Source: Paraburkholderia sp. BCC1885 (lineage in GTDB: Bacteria; Pseudomonadota; Gammaproteobacteria; Burkholderiales; Burkholderiaceae). Taken from it: DNA of 64,000 bases. The stretch lies in assembly GCF_900996235.1 (NCBI RefSeq), contig NZ_CAAJGM010000241.1, positions 186,001 through 250,000 of the forward strand, in the 5' to 3' direction. This document shows positions 50,193-59,226 of this stretch, piece by piece; position 1 is the first letter of the stretch; each line of letters starts with the position of its first letter. Under the pieces are notes generated by a model. It was given only the letters and a program-made list of their open reading frames with translations, made no database searches and was not told the DNA's origin. The position numbers were made by a program, and so were the translations under genes.

Positions 50193-51509
50193 ATGCGCCA
50201 GATTGCATGGATCATCGCCGTGACGCTCGGTCTTTGTGTCGCCGGATGCGGCGGCGGCGGTGGCAATAATAGTTCCGCGCCGGCCGCGACCAATTCATCG
50301 AACAGCCCCAGCACGACAAGCAGTCCCGTCGGCAATACACCCGATACCGCCGCCAGTAACGCGCTGGCCGTCGACGCGTCCGCCGTGCCCACGGCCGTGA
50401 ACTCGACCAATGCGATACCCGTCACGGTATCCAACACCGGCATCCCGAATCAGCCGATGGTCAGTGTCACCGTGTGCGGCAGCGGCAGCGCGACCACAGG
50501 CAACTGCACGACGATTCCGAACGTGCTGCTCGACACGGGTTCATACGGGTTGCGGCTGTTCCGCTCGGTCATTCCGGACAGCACGTTCAGCGCATTCGCA
50601 CCGGTGACGGACAGCGGTTCTGGCCTGCCGCTCGCCGAATGTGCGGTGTTCGTCAGCGCCTATGGATGGGGCACGGTGCATCAGGCAAACGTGAAGCTCG
50701 GCAGCGAAATCGCCACCCAGGTGCCGATTCTCGTGATGGCCGACCCGGCGCTGACGGCCCCGCCGCCAAGCCCCTGCGTCACCGGTACGGAACTGACGGC
50801 GCCGGCCGCGCTGGGTGCGAATGGCATCCTCGGGGTCGGCCCGAACGTGCAGGACTGCGGCATCGGTTGCGTGCTCGCCACCCAAGACCAGTTCTATTAC
50901 ACGAGCGCGGGCAATGTCACGACTGCACCGATCGCGAAGCAGGTCGCCAATCCCGCCGCGATGTTCACGCAAGACAACAACGGCCTGATTCTGGAGATGG
51001 CGCAGGTGGCCGATAGCGGCGCTGCCACCGGAAGCGGCACACTGGTGTTCGGCATCGACACGCAGAGCAACAACGCGTTGCAGGGAACCAGCGCGACGCT
51101 GATTCCCACCGACTCGGGCGGCAACTTCACGGCCGCCTTCAACGGCGCCACGCTGCAGGACGGCGCGTTTTTCGATTCCGGATCGACGGCCATGTTCTTC
51201 GGCGACACCTCGATCGATCACGCCAGCAGCAACGAAAGTTCGCTGTATATCCCGGCCACGACGGTGGGCCGCATGGCGACGCTGTTCACAGGCAGTGCGA
51301 GCACCGCCAGCGTCGGCTTCAATATTGCGAACGGCCTCACACTGAGCGCGTCGGGCAACAATGCGTTCAACGATATCGGCGCCTTTTCGAGCGGTACGCT
51401 GGACTTCGGTCTGCCGTTCTTCTACGGGCGTCACGTGTACTACGGCTTCGCGGGCAAAACATCCTCGGGCGGCGGCACTGGGCCATACGTGGCATACGTT
51501 TCGAACTGA
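50193..51509 (+). CDS. DUF3443 lipoprotein with pepsin-like motifs
   Basis: A 438-residue precursor from ATG 50193 with AGAGGAAA upstream. IIAVTLGLCVAGC is a lipoprotein signal. After a Ser/Thr/Asn linker, NVLLDTGSYGLRLFRS and, about 200 residues later, GAFFDSGSTAMFFGD appear. Two D-T/S-G-S motifs, one per half, are what a bilobal aspartic protease fold shows. ANGILGVGP and FGLPFFYGRHVYYGF also fit pepsin-fold strands. Whether it cleaves peptides is unknown. It is co-transcribed with the DUF2844 gene. Confidence 0.85.
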   Translation: MRQIAWIIAVTLGLCVAGCGGGGGNNSSAPAATNSSNSPSTTSSPVGNTPDTAASNALAVDASAVPTAVNSTNAIPVTVSNTGIPNQPMVSVTVCGSGSATTGNCTTIPNVLLDTGSYGLRLFRSVIPDSTFSAFAPVTDSGSGLPLAECAVFVSAYGWGTVHQANVKLGSEIATQVPILVMADPALTAPPPSPCVTGTELTAPAALGANGILGVGPNVQDCGIGCVLATQDQFYYTSAGNVTTAPIAKQVANPAAMFTQDNNGLILEMAQVADSGAATGSGTLVFGIDTQSNNALQGTSATLIPTDSGGNFTAAFNGATLQDGAFFDSGSTAMFFGDTSIDHASSNESSLYIPATTVGRMATLFTGSASTASVGFNIANGLTLSASGNNAFNDIGAFSSGTLDFGLPFFYGRHVYYGFAGKTSSGGGTGPYVAYVSN

Positions 51510-51692
51510 ACCGGCTCTTGCCGTTCAGTGCGGCGCGTTAGCGGGCCCACGGGCCTTGCTAACGCGCGCCGACGTCGCATTACGCCGCGTCGTCGCGGCT
51601 TCGATCATGGCCGTAACACGGCCACTTCGACAATCATCCGCATGGCATGCGGTATCATGCCCAACGGCACTGATATCCGATGGGAGTGCACT

Positions 51693-51872
51693 ATGCGCGA
51701 TGCCCGGATTTTTGTTGCAGCGCTTCTAGCGACGCTGTTTGTACAAATTCTTCAGCCGGGCGTCGATATTCCCTACTGGAAAGACCTCACGTCAGCGGCC
51801 GTGGCCACGGCGGCCGTGGCTGTGTTTTACCGCGTCGGCGATTACGGCAGGCGGCATCAACGAGAGAAATAA
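51693..51872 (+). CDS. Small membrane protein
   Basis: A 59-residue protein from ATG 51693 with GGGAG 6 nt upstream. MRDARIFVAALLATLFVQIL and SAAVATAAVAVFYRV are two hydrophobic segments, with a basic tail YGRRHQREK. No family recognised. It precedes lplT by 73 bp and may share its transcript. Confidence 0.7.
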   Translation: MRDARIFVAALLATLFVQILQPGVDIPYWKDLTSAAVATAAVAVFYRVGDYGRRHQREK

Positions 51873-51877
51873 CGGAC

Positions 51878-51949
51878 ATGAAAACCGCCTCATCCGCTAC
51901 GACTCATACATTCAGCAAGCCCTGCTTGTCTGAATCCGGACGCGCATGA
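51878..51949 (+). CDS. Possible 23-residue leader peptide overlapping lplT
   Basis: ATG 51878 to TGA 51949 reads MKTASSATTHTFSKPCLSES. The stop overlaps the lplT start as ATGA (51946-51949), which would allow translational coupling. The ribosome site is weak (GAGAGAAA, 12 nt away). Confidence 0.35.
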   Translation: MKTASSATTHTFSKPCLSESGRA

Positions 51950-53235
51950 AACGAGGCTTCTACACGATCATCGCCGCGCAGTTCTTCTCCTCGCTTGCCG
52001 ACAACGCACTGCTGATCGCAGCGATCGCCCTTCTCGCCGAGCAACATGCGCCGCCCTGGATGACGCCGGTGCTCAAGCTGTTTTTCGTGCTGTCCTATGT
52101 GGCGCTGGCCGCTTTCGTGGGGGCCTTCGCCGACGCCTTCCCCAAGGGGCGCGTCATGTTCGGCACCAACCTCGTCAAGGTGGTGGGCTGCGTGGCCATG
52201 CTGGCCGGCGTGCCGCCGCTGATTTCATACGGCATCGTCGGACTCGGGGCGGCCGCGTATTCGCCTGCCAAATACGGCATTCTGACCGAGCTTCTGCCGC
52301 CGGACCGGCTGGTTGCCGCCAATGGCTGGATGGAGGGCACGACAGTGCTGTCCATCGTGCTCGGCACCGTATGCGGCGGCATCCTGATCAGTCCGCACAT
52401 CGTTCAGCAGATCATGCACCGCGGCATGCCGTTCACCGGCCACGCCCCGCGAGCGGCCATTCTGATCATCACGGTCATTTATGTGATCGCCGCCGTCTTT
52501 AATCTGCGGATTCCGGATACGGGGGTGCGTTATCCGCCGCAGCAACACGGCCCGATCCGGCTCGCGCAAGACTTTGCCAACTGCTTTTCGGTGCTATGGA
52601 AAGACCGTATCGGGCAGATCTCTCTCGCCGTCACGACGCTTCTGTGGGGCGCGGCCCAGACCCTGCAGTTCATCGTGTTGCAGTGGGCGCAGCATTCGCT
52701 CGGGCTGTCGTTATCGCAGGCGTCGATCTTGCAGGCGTTCGTCGCCATTGGCGTGGCGATCGGAGCGGTGGTCGCCGCCGCGAAAGTGCCCCTGCGCAAG
52801 GCCTTGAATACGTTACCGGTGGGACTCGCGATCGGCGGGTCGATCCTGTTGATGGCGTTCTTCTCGCGCGATCTGGTTCCGGCTGCGTGGATGCTGCGCG
52901 TCGGCGTCTATCATGTGCCGGCATATATTGCGGTGGCATGCGCGTTTCTGGCGGGTATCGGCTTTCTGTCCGGGTTCTTCGTCGTGCCGATGAATGCCGT
53001 GCTGCAGCATCGCGGACACGTCCTGCTTTCCGCCGGTCATTCGATCGCGGTGCAGAACTTCAACGAGAATCTCTCGATTCTCGTCACGCTGTGCCTCTAC
53101 ACCGTCATGGTCTGGTTTCACGTCTCCATCACGACGATCATCGTCACATTCAGTTCCTTCGTGATCTTCGTAATGCTCCTGATCATTCGGCAGCACCGGG
53201 ACAACCGGCTCAGGGATGCGGCGCCGCATTGGTGA
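51946..53235 (+). CDS. lplT: Lysophospholipid transporter
   Basis: A 429-residue inner-membrane MFS flippase. It starts MKRGFYTIIAAQFFSSLADNALLIAAIALL, with the DNA motif of LplT. GAAAYSPAKYGILTELLPPDRLVAANGWMEGTTVLSIVLG is a near-diagnostic stretch of the family. FFVVPMNAVLQHRGHVLLSAGHSIAVQNFNEN is the conserved late loop. LplT returns lysophosphatidylethanolamine across the inner membrane for reacylation; the partner acyltransferase Aas is not in this window. Confidence 0.94.
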   Translation: MKRGFYTIIAAQFFSSLADNALLIAAIALLAEQHAPPWMTPVLKLFFVLSYVALAAFVGAFADAFPKGRVMFGTNLVKVVGCVAMLAGVPPLISYGIVGLGAAAYSPAKYGILTELLPPDRLVAANGWMEGTTVLSIVLGTVCGGILISPHIVQQIMHRGMPFTGHAPRAAILIITVIYVIAAVFNLRIPDTGVRYPPQQHGPIRLAQDFANCFSVLWKDRIGQISLAVTTLLWGAAQTLQFIVLQWAQHSLGLSLSQASILQAFVAIGVAIGAVVAAAKVPLRKALNTLPVGLAIGGSILLMAFFSRDLVPAAWMLRVGVYHVPAYIAVACAFLAGIGFLSGFFVVPMNAVLQHRGHVLLSAGHSIAVQNFNENLSILVTLCLYTVMVWFHVSITTIIVTFSSFVIFVMLLIIRQHRDNRLRDAAPHW

Positions 53236-53407
53236 ATCCACGCCACGGCGGGTGAAAATTGGGTTTTCGCCCGCACAATCGTTCAAGACGGCGCACGCCG
53301 TGTCCAATTAATATCTCAAGTTGACGCCGCCGGCACGACGCTGCTGCTCGCGCAAGGCGAAACCGGCCATGCCGCATGCGCGGCTACAGCAAAGGATGGA
53401 GGCATCC

Positions 53408-54289
53408 ATGCAGATTGGATTCATCGGTCTGGGCGTCATGGGACAACCCATGGCGCTCAATCTGGCCCGCGCGGGCACGCCGCTCATCGTGTGGAACCGT
53501 TCCGAAGACAGACTCGAACCGTTGCGCTCAGCGGGCGCCAGCGTCGCAAAGAGTCCTGAGGAGGTATTCCGGCAAGCAGACGTCGTCATCCTGATGCTGG
53601 CCGACGACGAGGCGATCAATACGGTGCTGGGCCGCGGCACGCCACAGTTCGGCACCCATGTCGCAGGGCGCATCGTCGTCCACATGGGAACGACCTCGCC
53701 TGAATACTCGCGCGAACTCGGCGCCGAAATCCGCACCGCCGGCGGCGACTACGTGGAAGCGCCCGTCTCCGGCTCGCGCAAACCCGCCGAGGCCGGGCAA
53801 CTCGTGGCGATGCTCGCGGGCGAGAGCGCCGCCGTCGAAACCGTGCGTCCGCTACTTGCACCGATGTGCCATGAAACGATGCTCTGCGGTCCGGTTCCGA
53901 ACGGACTCCTGATGAAACTGGCGGTCAATCTGTTCCTGATCACCACGGTCACCGGTCTTGCGGAAGCGGCGCATTTCGCCGAGCGGCACGGACTCGACAT
54001 GCAGCAGTTTCGCTCCATCGTCGATGCGGGACAGATGGCAAGCGGCGTCTCACGTGTCAAAGTCCTTAAGCTCGTGAACCGTGATTTCGAGGTTCAGGCT
54101 TCGATTACGGACGTGCTAAAGAACAACCGGCTTATTGCCGAGGCCGCCAGAGAGGCCAAGGTAGCGTCGCCGTTACTCGACATCTGCTACGCGCTTTACG
54201 GCGAGACCCTGGCGCTTGGACATGGACGCGCGGACATGGCGGCCGTTGTTCGTGCAATCGAGGCACGTACCGACTCATCAGGCGCCTGA
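53408..54289 (+). CDS. Beta-hydroxyacid dehydrogenase family protein
   Basis: A 293-residue NAD(P)-dependent enzyme from ATG 53408 (GGAGG 5 nt upstream). MQIGFIGLGVMGQPMALNLARAG is the cofactor fold, VVHMGTTSPEYSRELGAEI and DYVEAPVSGSRKPAEAGQL the substrate loop, and NGLLMKLAVNLFLITTVTGLAEA holds the catalytic Lys. RDFEVQASITDVLKNNRLI is the C-terminal signature. It resembles 3-hydroxyisobutyrate, tartronate semialdehyde and glyoxylate/succinic semialdehyde reductases. It converges with the beta-lactamase gene. Confidence 0.93.
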   Translation: MQIGFIGLGVMGQPMALNLARAGTPLIVWNRSEDRLEPLRSAGASVAKSPEEVFRQADVVILMLADDEAINTVLGRGTPQFGTHVAGRIVVHMGTTSPEYSRELGAEIRTAGGDYVEAPVSGSRKPAEAGQLVAMLAGESAAVETVRPLLAPMCHETMLCGPVPNGLLMKLAVNLFLITTVTGLAEAAHFAERHGLDMQQFRSIVDAGQMASGVSRVKVLKLVNRDFEVQASITDVLKNNRLIAEAAREAKVASPLLDICYALYGETLALGHGRADMAAVVRAIEARTDSSGA

Positions 54290-54312
54290 GTTCTTCTGCA
54301 ATCTCTCGCCAG

Positions 54313-54330
54313 GGCGGTCTTCCGACCGCC
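54313..54330. terminator. Hairpin between convergent dehydrogenase and beta-lactamase
   Basis: GGCGGTC-TTCC-GACCGCC is a perfect 7-bp stem with a stable tetraloop-sized gap. No T-run follows. Confidence 0.45.
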
Positions 54331-54342
54331 TGCGCGTGCGCC

Positions 54343-55215
54343 TCATGTCGCGGCGGCCGCCCAATTTACAAACACGGTCCCCACCTCGCGCAAAACCGCC
54401 TCGCGCGAATCCATACTGACATGAGGCGCGTCGTAGTACGCGGCGACGAGAAGCGGGGCGCGCCCTGGCGGACGCACGATCGCATAGTCATTCGTTTCTG
54501 CTTCGATGCTGGTTCCGGGCCGGTCGCCCGCTCGCCAATCCGCAGGCAAACTGGCGCGAAGCCGGTTAAGGCCGGGCTTGCAGGCGATCATCCAGCTTTC
54601 CAGTTGCGTGCGCGATTGGGCGCTTAGCACATCACCCAACAGAATGCGGCTTACCGCTCCGATAATGGCTTTGGGACTCGTCGTATCGAGCACACCGCTG
54701 TATTGATTCGAGGCAGGCTCATACCGGTCTGAGCGCGTGACCGTATCATCAAGACTCCGAACGAATTGCGTCAGGGCAGCAGGACCGCCCACGCTTTTCA
54801 TCAACAGGATAGCAGCCGTGTTGTCGCTGACTTCCACAATAGCCTGGCACAACGCGCCCACCGACATGGCGCCCTGTGCAACGTTCGCTTTCGTCACGGG
54901 AGAGGTAAAAATGAGGTCCTTCCCGGTGTAATTCACGAGACGATCGAGACGCTCTTTGCCGGCGTCGACGCGCGCAAGCACCTGCGCCGCCAGAAGCCCT
55001 TTAAAGGTGCTGCACATCAGAAAGCGTTCATCGGCGCGATACGCGAGGGTTCGACTTGAAGCGGTATCGATGGCGAACACGCCGAGACGTCCACCGTGCT
55101 GGCGTTCGATATCGGCTAACGGCGAGTCCGCTGCGTAGAGAGGACGGGTAACGTCAATCGCCAGCAGAAGCGGCAGACCAAGGATCAAACGGCGGCGCGT
55201 AACGGAATGGATCAC
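54343..55215 (-). CDS. Class A beta-lactamase with altered KTG motif
   Basis: A 290-residue precursor. The start VTRRRLILGLPLLLAIDV looks like a Tat signal, as in Burkholderia PenA/PenI enzymes. Ser69-x2-Lys72 (CSTFK), SDN at 130-132 and the omega-loop Glu166/Asn170 (RYEPASN) are present. At 232-234 the usual KTG reads RPG, within AGDRPGTSIEAETNDYAIVRPPG. Arg can stand in for Lys in some enzymes, but Pro for Thr is unusual and should reduce binding of the substrate carboxylate. No AmpR/PenR regulator gene is adjacent. Confidence 0.92.
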   Translation of the reverse strand: MIHSVTRRRLILGLPLLLAIDVTRPLYAADSPLADIERQHGGRLGVFAIDTASSRTLAYRADERFLMCSTFKGLLAAQVLARVDAGKERLDRLVNYTGKDLIFTSPVTKANVAQGAMSVGALCQAIVEVSDNTAAILLMKSVGGPAALTQFVRSLDDTVTRSDRYEPASNQYSGVLDTTSPKAIIGAVSRILLGDVLSAQSRTQLESWMIACKPGLNRLRASLPADWRAGDRPGTSIEAETNDYAIVRPPGRAPLLVAAYYDAPHVSMDSREAVLREVGTVFVNWAAAAT

Positions 55216-55563
55216 TGATTACCTGTTTAATCGGGAGCAATTGTGTATAACTGAATGCGTAAGCCTTGCGTGATGTGGCAAGGCGCTACAACGAAGTCCG
55301 AAGATGCACAGAACTTTGAAAGCCGGTTGAATGCTCGCAGGAAGATTCCGCTTACGCAGCGTTACAAAGCGCCCTCTTCGTAATTAGCGGTAAGTCTTCC
55401 TCCCATGCCCACTATCGGCGTGACACGTTGCGCTGCTATGCTCGATGCGCTTATCTCGTCCGGCAAGTTTTTCCTATCACCGCCAGATACCCGAACCGCA
55501 TCAGCTCGCTTTCCCGCCTCGCCTACATTTCATTCATAACACCGCCTGCTGCGCTCCTTGAAC
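55216..55563. other. Intergenic between divergent beta-lactamase and TPR/ATP-grasp genes
   Basis: One perfect hairpin, GCCTTGC-GTGATGTG-GCAAGGC at 55263-55284, has no T-run. No other gene or clear promoter is seen. Confidence 0.4.
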
Positions 55564-56952
55564 ATGCCCATTGAACAACTTCTTTCCGCTGCCTCTTCCG
55601 ATCATCAGGAAGGCCGTTTTGAACGGGCCGAGGGTCACTATCGCGAAGCGCTGAGTCTCGACCCGCATCACTGGAATGCGAGCTTTGGACTCGCCCAGGT
55701 ATTGATCCGGCAGAAGCGCTTCGATGAAGCCATCCGCTGGCTGAATCCATTGCTGGGCCGCCCCGGTGATCATGCCGCCGTGCATCGCCAACTCGGGCTC
55801 GCGCATGCTTGCGTGGGGCGTCGCCAAAACGCGCTCGATCATTTCAAGCGGGTGCTCGAGCACGAGCCCGATGATGCCGCGATCCTGCACGTGGTGGCAA
55901 ATTTTCAGCAGGCGCTGGGCCTCGCGCGTGAAGCCGACGCAACCTATCGTCGTGCGATACAACTCAAGCCGCTCGTCACCGTGCCGGCCGCCGTCATGCC
56001 GCCGGATTTCCGTGCACTGTTCATATTCGGTCCCAGCGCCGGCAACACGCCCATCGAATATCTGATCGAGCATGCACGCTTTGAAAGCAATATTTTCACG
56101 CTGTTGCAGGATATGGATTATGACGTCGATCGTCTGCGCAGTTACGCCAACGTCGTCGTCAATCTGATTTCCGATGTCGATCGTGGTCAAGCCTTCCTCG
56201 CGCCCGCGCAAACGCTGGCAGAGCGCATCGGCGCACCTGTCATCAACCTTCCGCACTTGATTGCAGGCACCGGACGTGAGTCGATCGCGCAGCGCCTGGC
56301 GCCGTTGGCCGGTTGCCGCGTGCCGCAAACGCAGCTCTATCGGTCCGCCGACCTGCGCGCTCTGCTCAATTCCGCTTCGCCCGACCTGCCAGCGTTTCCG
56401 TTGCTGGTGCGGCCCGCCGGCACGCACGGCGGCGACAACTTCGAAAAGATGGAAAACCCTGCCCAATTGCAGGCTTTCCTTAGCGGACATGAGCCAGGCA
56501 GCTATTACCTCAGCGCGTTCGTCGATTACCAGGCGGAAGATGGCTACTTCCGCAAATACCGGTTCTTTTACGTCGGCGACGAAATTCTGCCGTATCACCT
56601 CGCCATCGACGATCAGTGGAAAGTCCATCATGTGAGCACCAGCATGGCCACTCATACGTGGATGCAAGACGAGGAGCGGGCGTTTCTCGACGATCCATGG
56701 CAGGCGTTCGGTGAGGCGCAGCAAGCGGCGCTGCGGGCGATTCGTGAGACGATCGGCCTGGACTATTTCGGCATCGACTGCGCGCTAGACCGCGACGGCG
56801 CCGTCGTCGTATTTGAAGCCAACGCGAGCATGCTGGTGCACGGGAGAAACCAGCAGTTTCCCTACAAGACGGTGGCTGTAGAGCGCATCCGGCACGCCTT
56901 TCAAGGATTGCTTGCGCAGCGGGCGCAACAGTCCGATAACCCTGGCATCTGA
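55564..56952 (+). CDS. TPR protein fused to an ATP-grasp domain
   Basis: A 462-residue soluble protein (ATG 55564; a TTG at 55558 is also open). Residues about 1-136 are four TPR units (FERAEGHYREALSLDPHHWNASFGLAQVLIRQKRFDEAIRWL and similar). Residues about 150-235 resemble a pre-ATP-grasp fold (RALFIFGPSAGNTPIEYLIEH). Residues about 240-450 read as ATP-grasp: FPLLVRPAGTHGGDNFEKM for the nucleotide lysine/glycine loop, YFRKYRFFYVGDEILPYHLAI, and GIDCALDRDGAVVVFEANASM with the metal-binding Glu and Asn. It should join a carboxylate to an amine or thiol using ATP. Substrate unknown. Confidence 0.8.
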   Translation: MPIEQLLSAASSDHQEGRFERAEGHYREALSLDPHHWNASFGLAQVLIRQKRFDEAIRWLNPLLGRPGDHAAVHRQLGLAHACVGRRQNALDHFKRVLEHEPDDAAILHVVANFQQALGLAREADATYRRAIQLKPLVTVPAAVMPPDFRALFIFGPSAGNTPIEYLIEHARFESNIFTLLQDMDYDVDRLRSYANVVVNLISDVDRGQAFLAPAQTLAERIGAPVINLPHLIAGTGRESIAQRLAPLAGCRVPQTQLYRSADLRALLNSASPDLPAFPLLVRPAGTHGGDNFEKMENPAQLQAFLSGHEPGSYYLSAFVDYQAEDGYFRKYRFFYVGDEILPYHLAIDDQWKVHHVSTSMATHTWMQDEERAFLDDPWQAFGEAQQAALRAIRETIGLDYFGIDCALDRDGAVVVFEANASMLVHGRNQQFPYKTVAVERIRHAFQGLLAQRAQQSDNPGI

Positions 56953-57154
56953 TTTGCACGCGGTCTATCGAAGTCATTTTCCCGTTTCCACTCCTGTGGC
57001 ACACTTCGGTCTCTCGTCCACGCGCAGGCCCTAGATGAAAACATCGCCGCCTATAGCAAGCCCGGTCTTCCTTTAGCAGACCGCGTGGCTTAGGCGATTT
57101 CCGCCTTCGTCAAGAACTCGAAGACTGATCGAAGCGCCAGGACCGGTTGATAGA

Positions 57155-57703
57155 ATGAGAATGCACGCTCTTAAAAGACCACAGGTGGACGACACTCAGG
57201 TAGTCATCAAACCTTTGACGCGTAATGACGCAGAGGCCTTCCGCGCGCTTCGTCTGAAAGCCATTCAGGATTCCCCGGCGGCGCTATGGCCGACCTATGA
57301 GGAAGAAGCACGCGCCACTCTCGAAGCGGTCATTGAGAGAATCCGCAAGACCGACCACCAGATTGTCTTCGGCGCGTTCAACGACCTTGAGTTAATTGGC
57401 GTGACTGGCTTAAGGCGCGAGGCGCTTGCGCAAGTTGCTCATAGGGCCATGCTGTGGGGCGTATTTGTGGATGTAGCCTGGCGTGGCCGAGGTATCTCTC
57501 GACGCTTGCTTGAAACTGCGATTGCTCATGCTCGCGAGACTCATGTACTGCAAATCCATCTTTGCGTACATACGGAGAACCTTCGCGCAGAAGGCCTGTA
57601 TCGATCGGTTGGATTCGAGGAAAACGGCCTCGAAGCGCGCGCCATCCGCGTCGGAAATCGTTTCTACGATGAACGGCGCATGATGCTGCGCCTGGATGAC
57701 TGA
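57155..57703 (+). CDS. GNAT-family N-acetyltransferase
   Basis: A 182-residue protein. VVIKPLTRNDAEAFRALRLKAIQDSPAALWPTYEEE begins the fold; AMLWGVFVDVAWRGRGISRRLLETAIAHA is motif A with the acetyl-CoA loop, and HTENLRAEGLYRSVGFEENGLEARAIRVGNRFYDERRM completes it. The start may be ATG 57155 or 57161. The target is unknown. The serine hydrolase gene follows 65 bp later. Confidence 0.88.
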   Translation: MRMHALKRPQVDDTQVVIKPLTRNDAEAFRALRLKAIQDSPAALWPTYEEEARATLEAVIERIRKTDHQIVFGAFNDLELIGVTGLRREALAQVAHRAMLWGVFVDVAWRGRGISRRLLETAIAHARETHVLQIHLCVHTENLRAEGLYRSVGFEENGLEARAIRVGNRFYDERRMMLRLDD

Positions 57704-57768
57704 CTTCAAAAGCAAGGCCTCCCGTCCAAAATCTACCGCTCGGCCCTTCTTGAGGAGGTATCGGCACA

Positions 57769-59226
57769 ATGAGCAAGTCCGATTTAAGCTATCTGGACGA
57801 TCTGGTCGAAGAGGCCATGGAGCATTGGCAAATTCCAGGGCTCGCGCTCGCGGTGCTGCAAGGCGACGAAATCATCAAGCTACAGGCCTATGGCACGCGA
57901 GACGTGAGCACACGTCTGCCGGTCACGGTCGACACGCAGTTCTCGATCTGCTCGCTGACGAAGTCGTTCACCGCCGCGGGACTGGGGCTACTCGTCGACG
58001 AAGGGCGGCTTGACTGGAACACGCGAGTGCGAGATGTCTTGCCCGATTTCCAACTCTATGACGCGACAGCCTCGGAGAATCTCACTGTCCACGATCTGCT
58101 AACGCATCGCAGCGGCCTGCCGCGTCACGACAGAATCTGGTCGCCACCCGCCGAGCGTTCGCGCGCGCAAATGTTGGAATCCATGCGCTACCTGGAACCG
58201 AATCGCGGCTTTCGCGACATCTACCAGTATTGCAATCTGGGCTACCTCGTTGCCGGAGCGGTGACCGAGCAGATCAGCGGACATAGCTGGGAAACCTTCA
58301 CGGCTGAACGCCTGCTAAGTCCACTAGGCTTTAAAAACTTCAACTTTTCGACGCAGCAACTTGAAGCATCGAACGATCACGCCCATCCTCATCCACGCAA
58401 TGGCCGCCGCGCCTATCGCGGCAGGTTGTGGCCCATGCACGCGGCGCCGGCGGGCGGTATCAACACCTCTGCTTCCGAGATGACAAAGTGGCTAGGTTTC
58501 CTGCTTTCCCAAGGCAGGGCCAATGGAAAACAGTTGCTGTCGTCAGCCGTCACACGGCAGATGATGACGCCACAGATCCACGTTGAAGAATCCGAGTTTG
58601 GCGAGATTGGCACCCGTCACTACGGGTTGGGACTTACCTGCGAGCAGTATCGCGGCGAGCGCACCATTTCGCACACAGGCAGCATGCCGGGGTGGGGTTC
58701 GATGATGAGCATGCTGCCGGAGCATCGCATTGGGGTGGTGGTGCTCACCAATCGGGATCCCAGCCCCGTGCGCGATATTTTGATCTATTCCGTTTTCGAC
58801 CGGCTACGTTCCCGCGAACCGCTTGACTGGCTAACCACGCATCGCACACGGCGACGTAAAAGCCTCGAAGCGGAAGAACAGGAACGTCTTGATCGCCTGA
58901 CGCTTAAATCGACATGGAGTCAGCCCATCCATCCTTTGAGTGCTTTTATCGGCGAGTATAGAAATCCGGCATACGGGGAAATTTCGGTATCCGAAGTTAG
59001 CAGCGGACTCGCATGGCACTGGCGAGGCCTGACCGGCACACTGCAAAGCTGCGACGGGAAAACATTCGAACTGGTGGAAGACGGCGACGCACGTTTCAAC
59101 CCGCCGCTGCAGGCCACTTTCCAGTTCAATGCAGACGGCGTGATGGAGAGCCTAAGCTGCCTGCTCGAACCCACCGTTGCAGCGATCAACTTCAAGCGTA
59201 ATAACCTCCCCGCCTTCCGCAGCTAA
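57769..59226 (+). CDS. Beta-lactamase-fold serine hydrolase (class C/PBP type)
   Basis: A 485-residue protein with no signal peptide. Catalytic motifs: SICSLTKSFTAAGL (Ser-x2-Lys), YQYCNLGYLVAG (Tyr-x-Asn) and TISHTGSMPGW (HTG). LTVHDLLTHRSGLPRHD is characteristic. The last 110 residues (FIGEYRNPAYGEISVSE) form a lipocalin-like C-terminal domain seen in DUF3471-type members. GGAGG lies before the ATG. Probably an esterase or peptidase; cytoplasmic location is unusual for a penicillin-binding role. Confidence 0.9.
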   Translation: MSKSDLSYLDDLVEEAMEHWQIPGLALAVLQGDEIIKLQAYGTRDVSTRLPVTVDTQFSICSLTKSFTAAGLGLLVDEGRLDWNTRVRDVLPDFQLYDATASENLTVHDLLTHRSGLPRHDRIWSPPAERSRAQMLESMRYLEPNRGFRDIYQYCNLGYLVAGAVTEQISGHSWETFTAERLLSPLGFKNFNFSTQQLEASNDHAHPHPRNGRRAYRGRLWPMHAAPAGGINTSASEMTKWLGFLLSQGRANGKQLLSSAVTRQMMTPQIHVEESEFGEIGTRHYGLGLTCEQYRGERTISHTGSMPGWGSMMSMLPEHRIGVVVLTNRDPSPVRDILIYSVFDRLRSREPLDWLTTHRTRRRKSLEAEEQERLDRLTLKSTWSQPIHPLSAFIGEYRNPAYGEISVSEVSSGLAWHWRGLTGTLQSCDGKTFELVEDGDARFNPPLQATFQFNADGVMESLSCLLEPTVAAINFKRNNLPAFRS

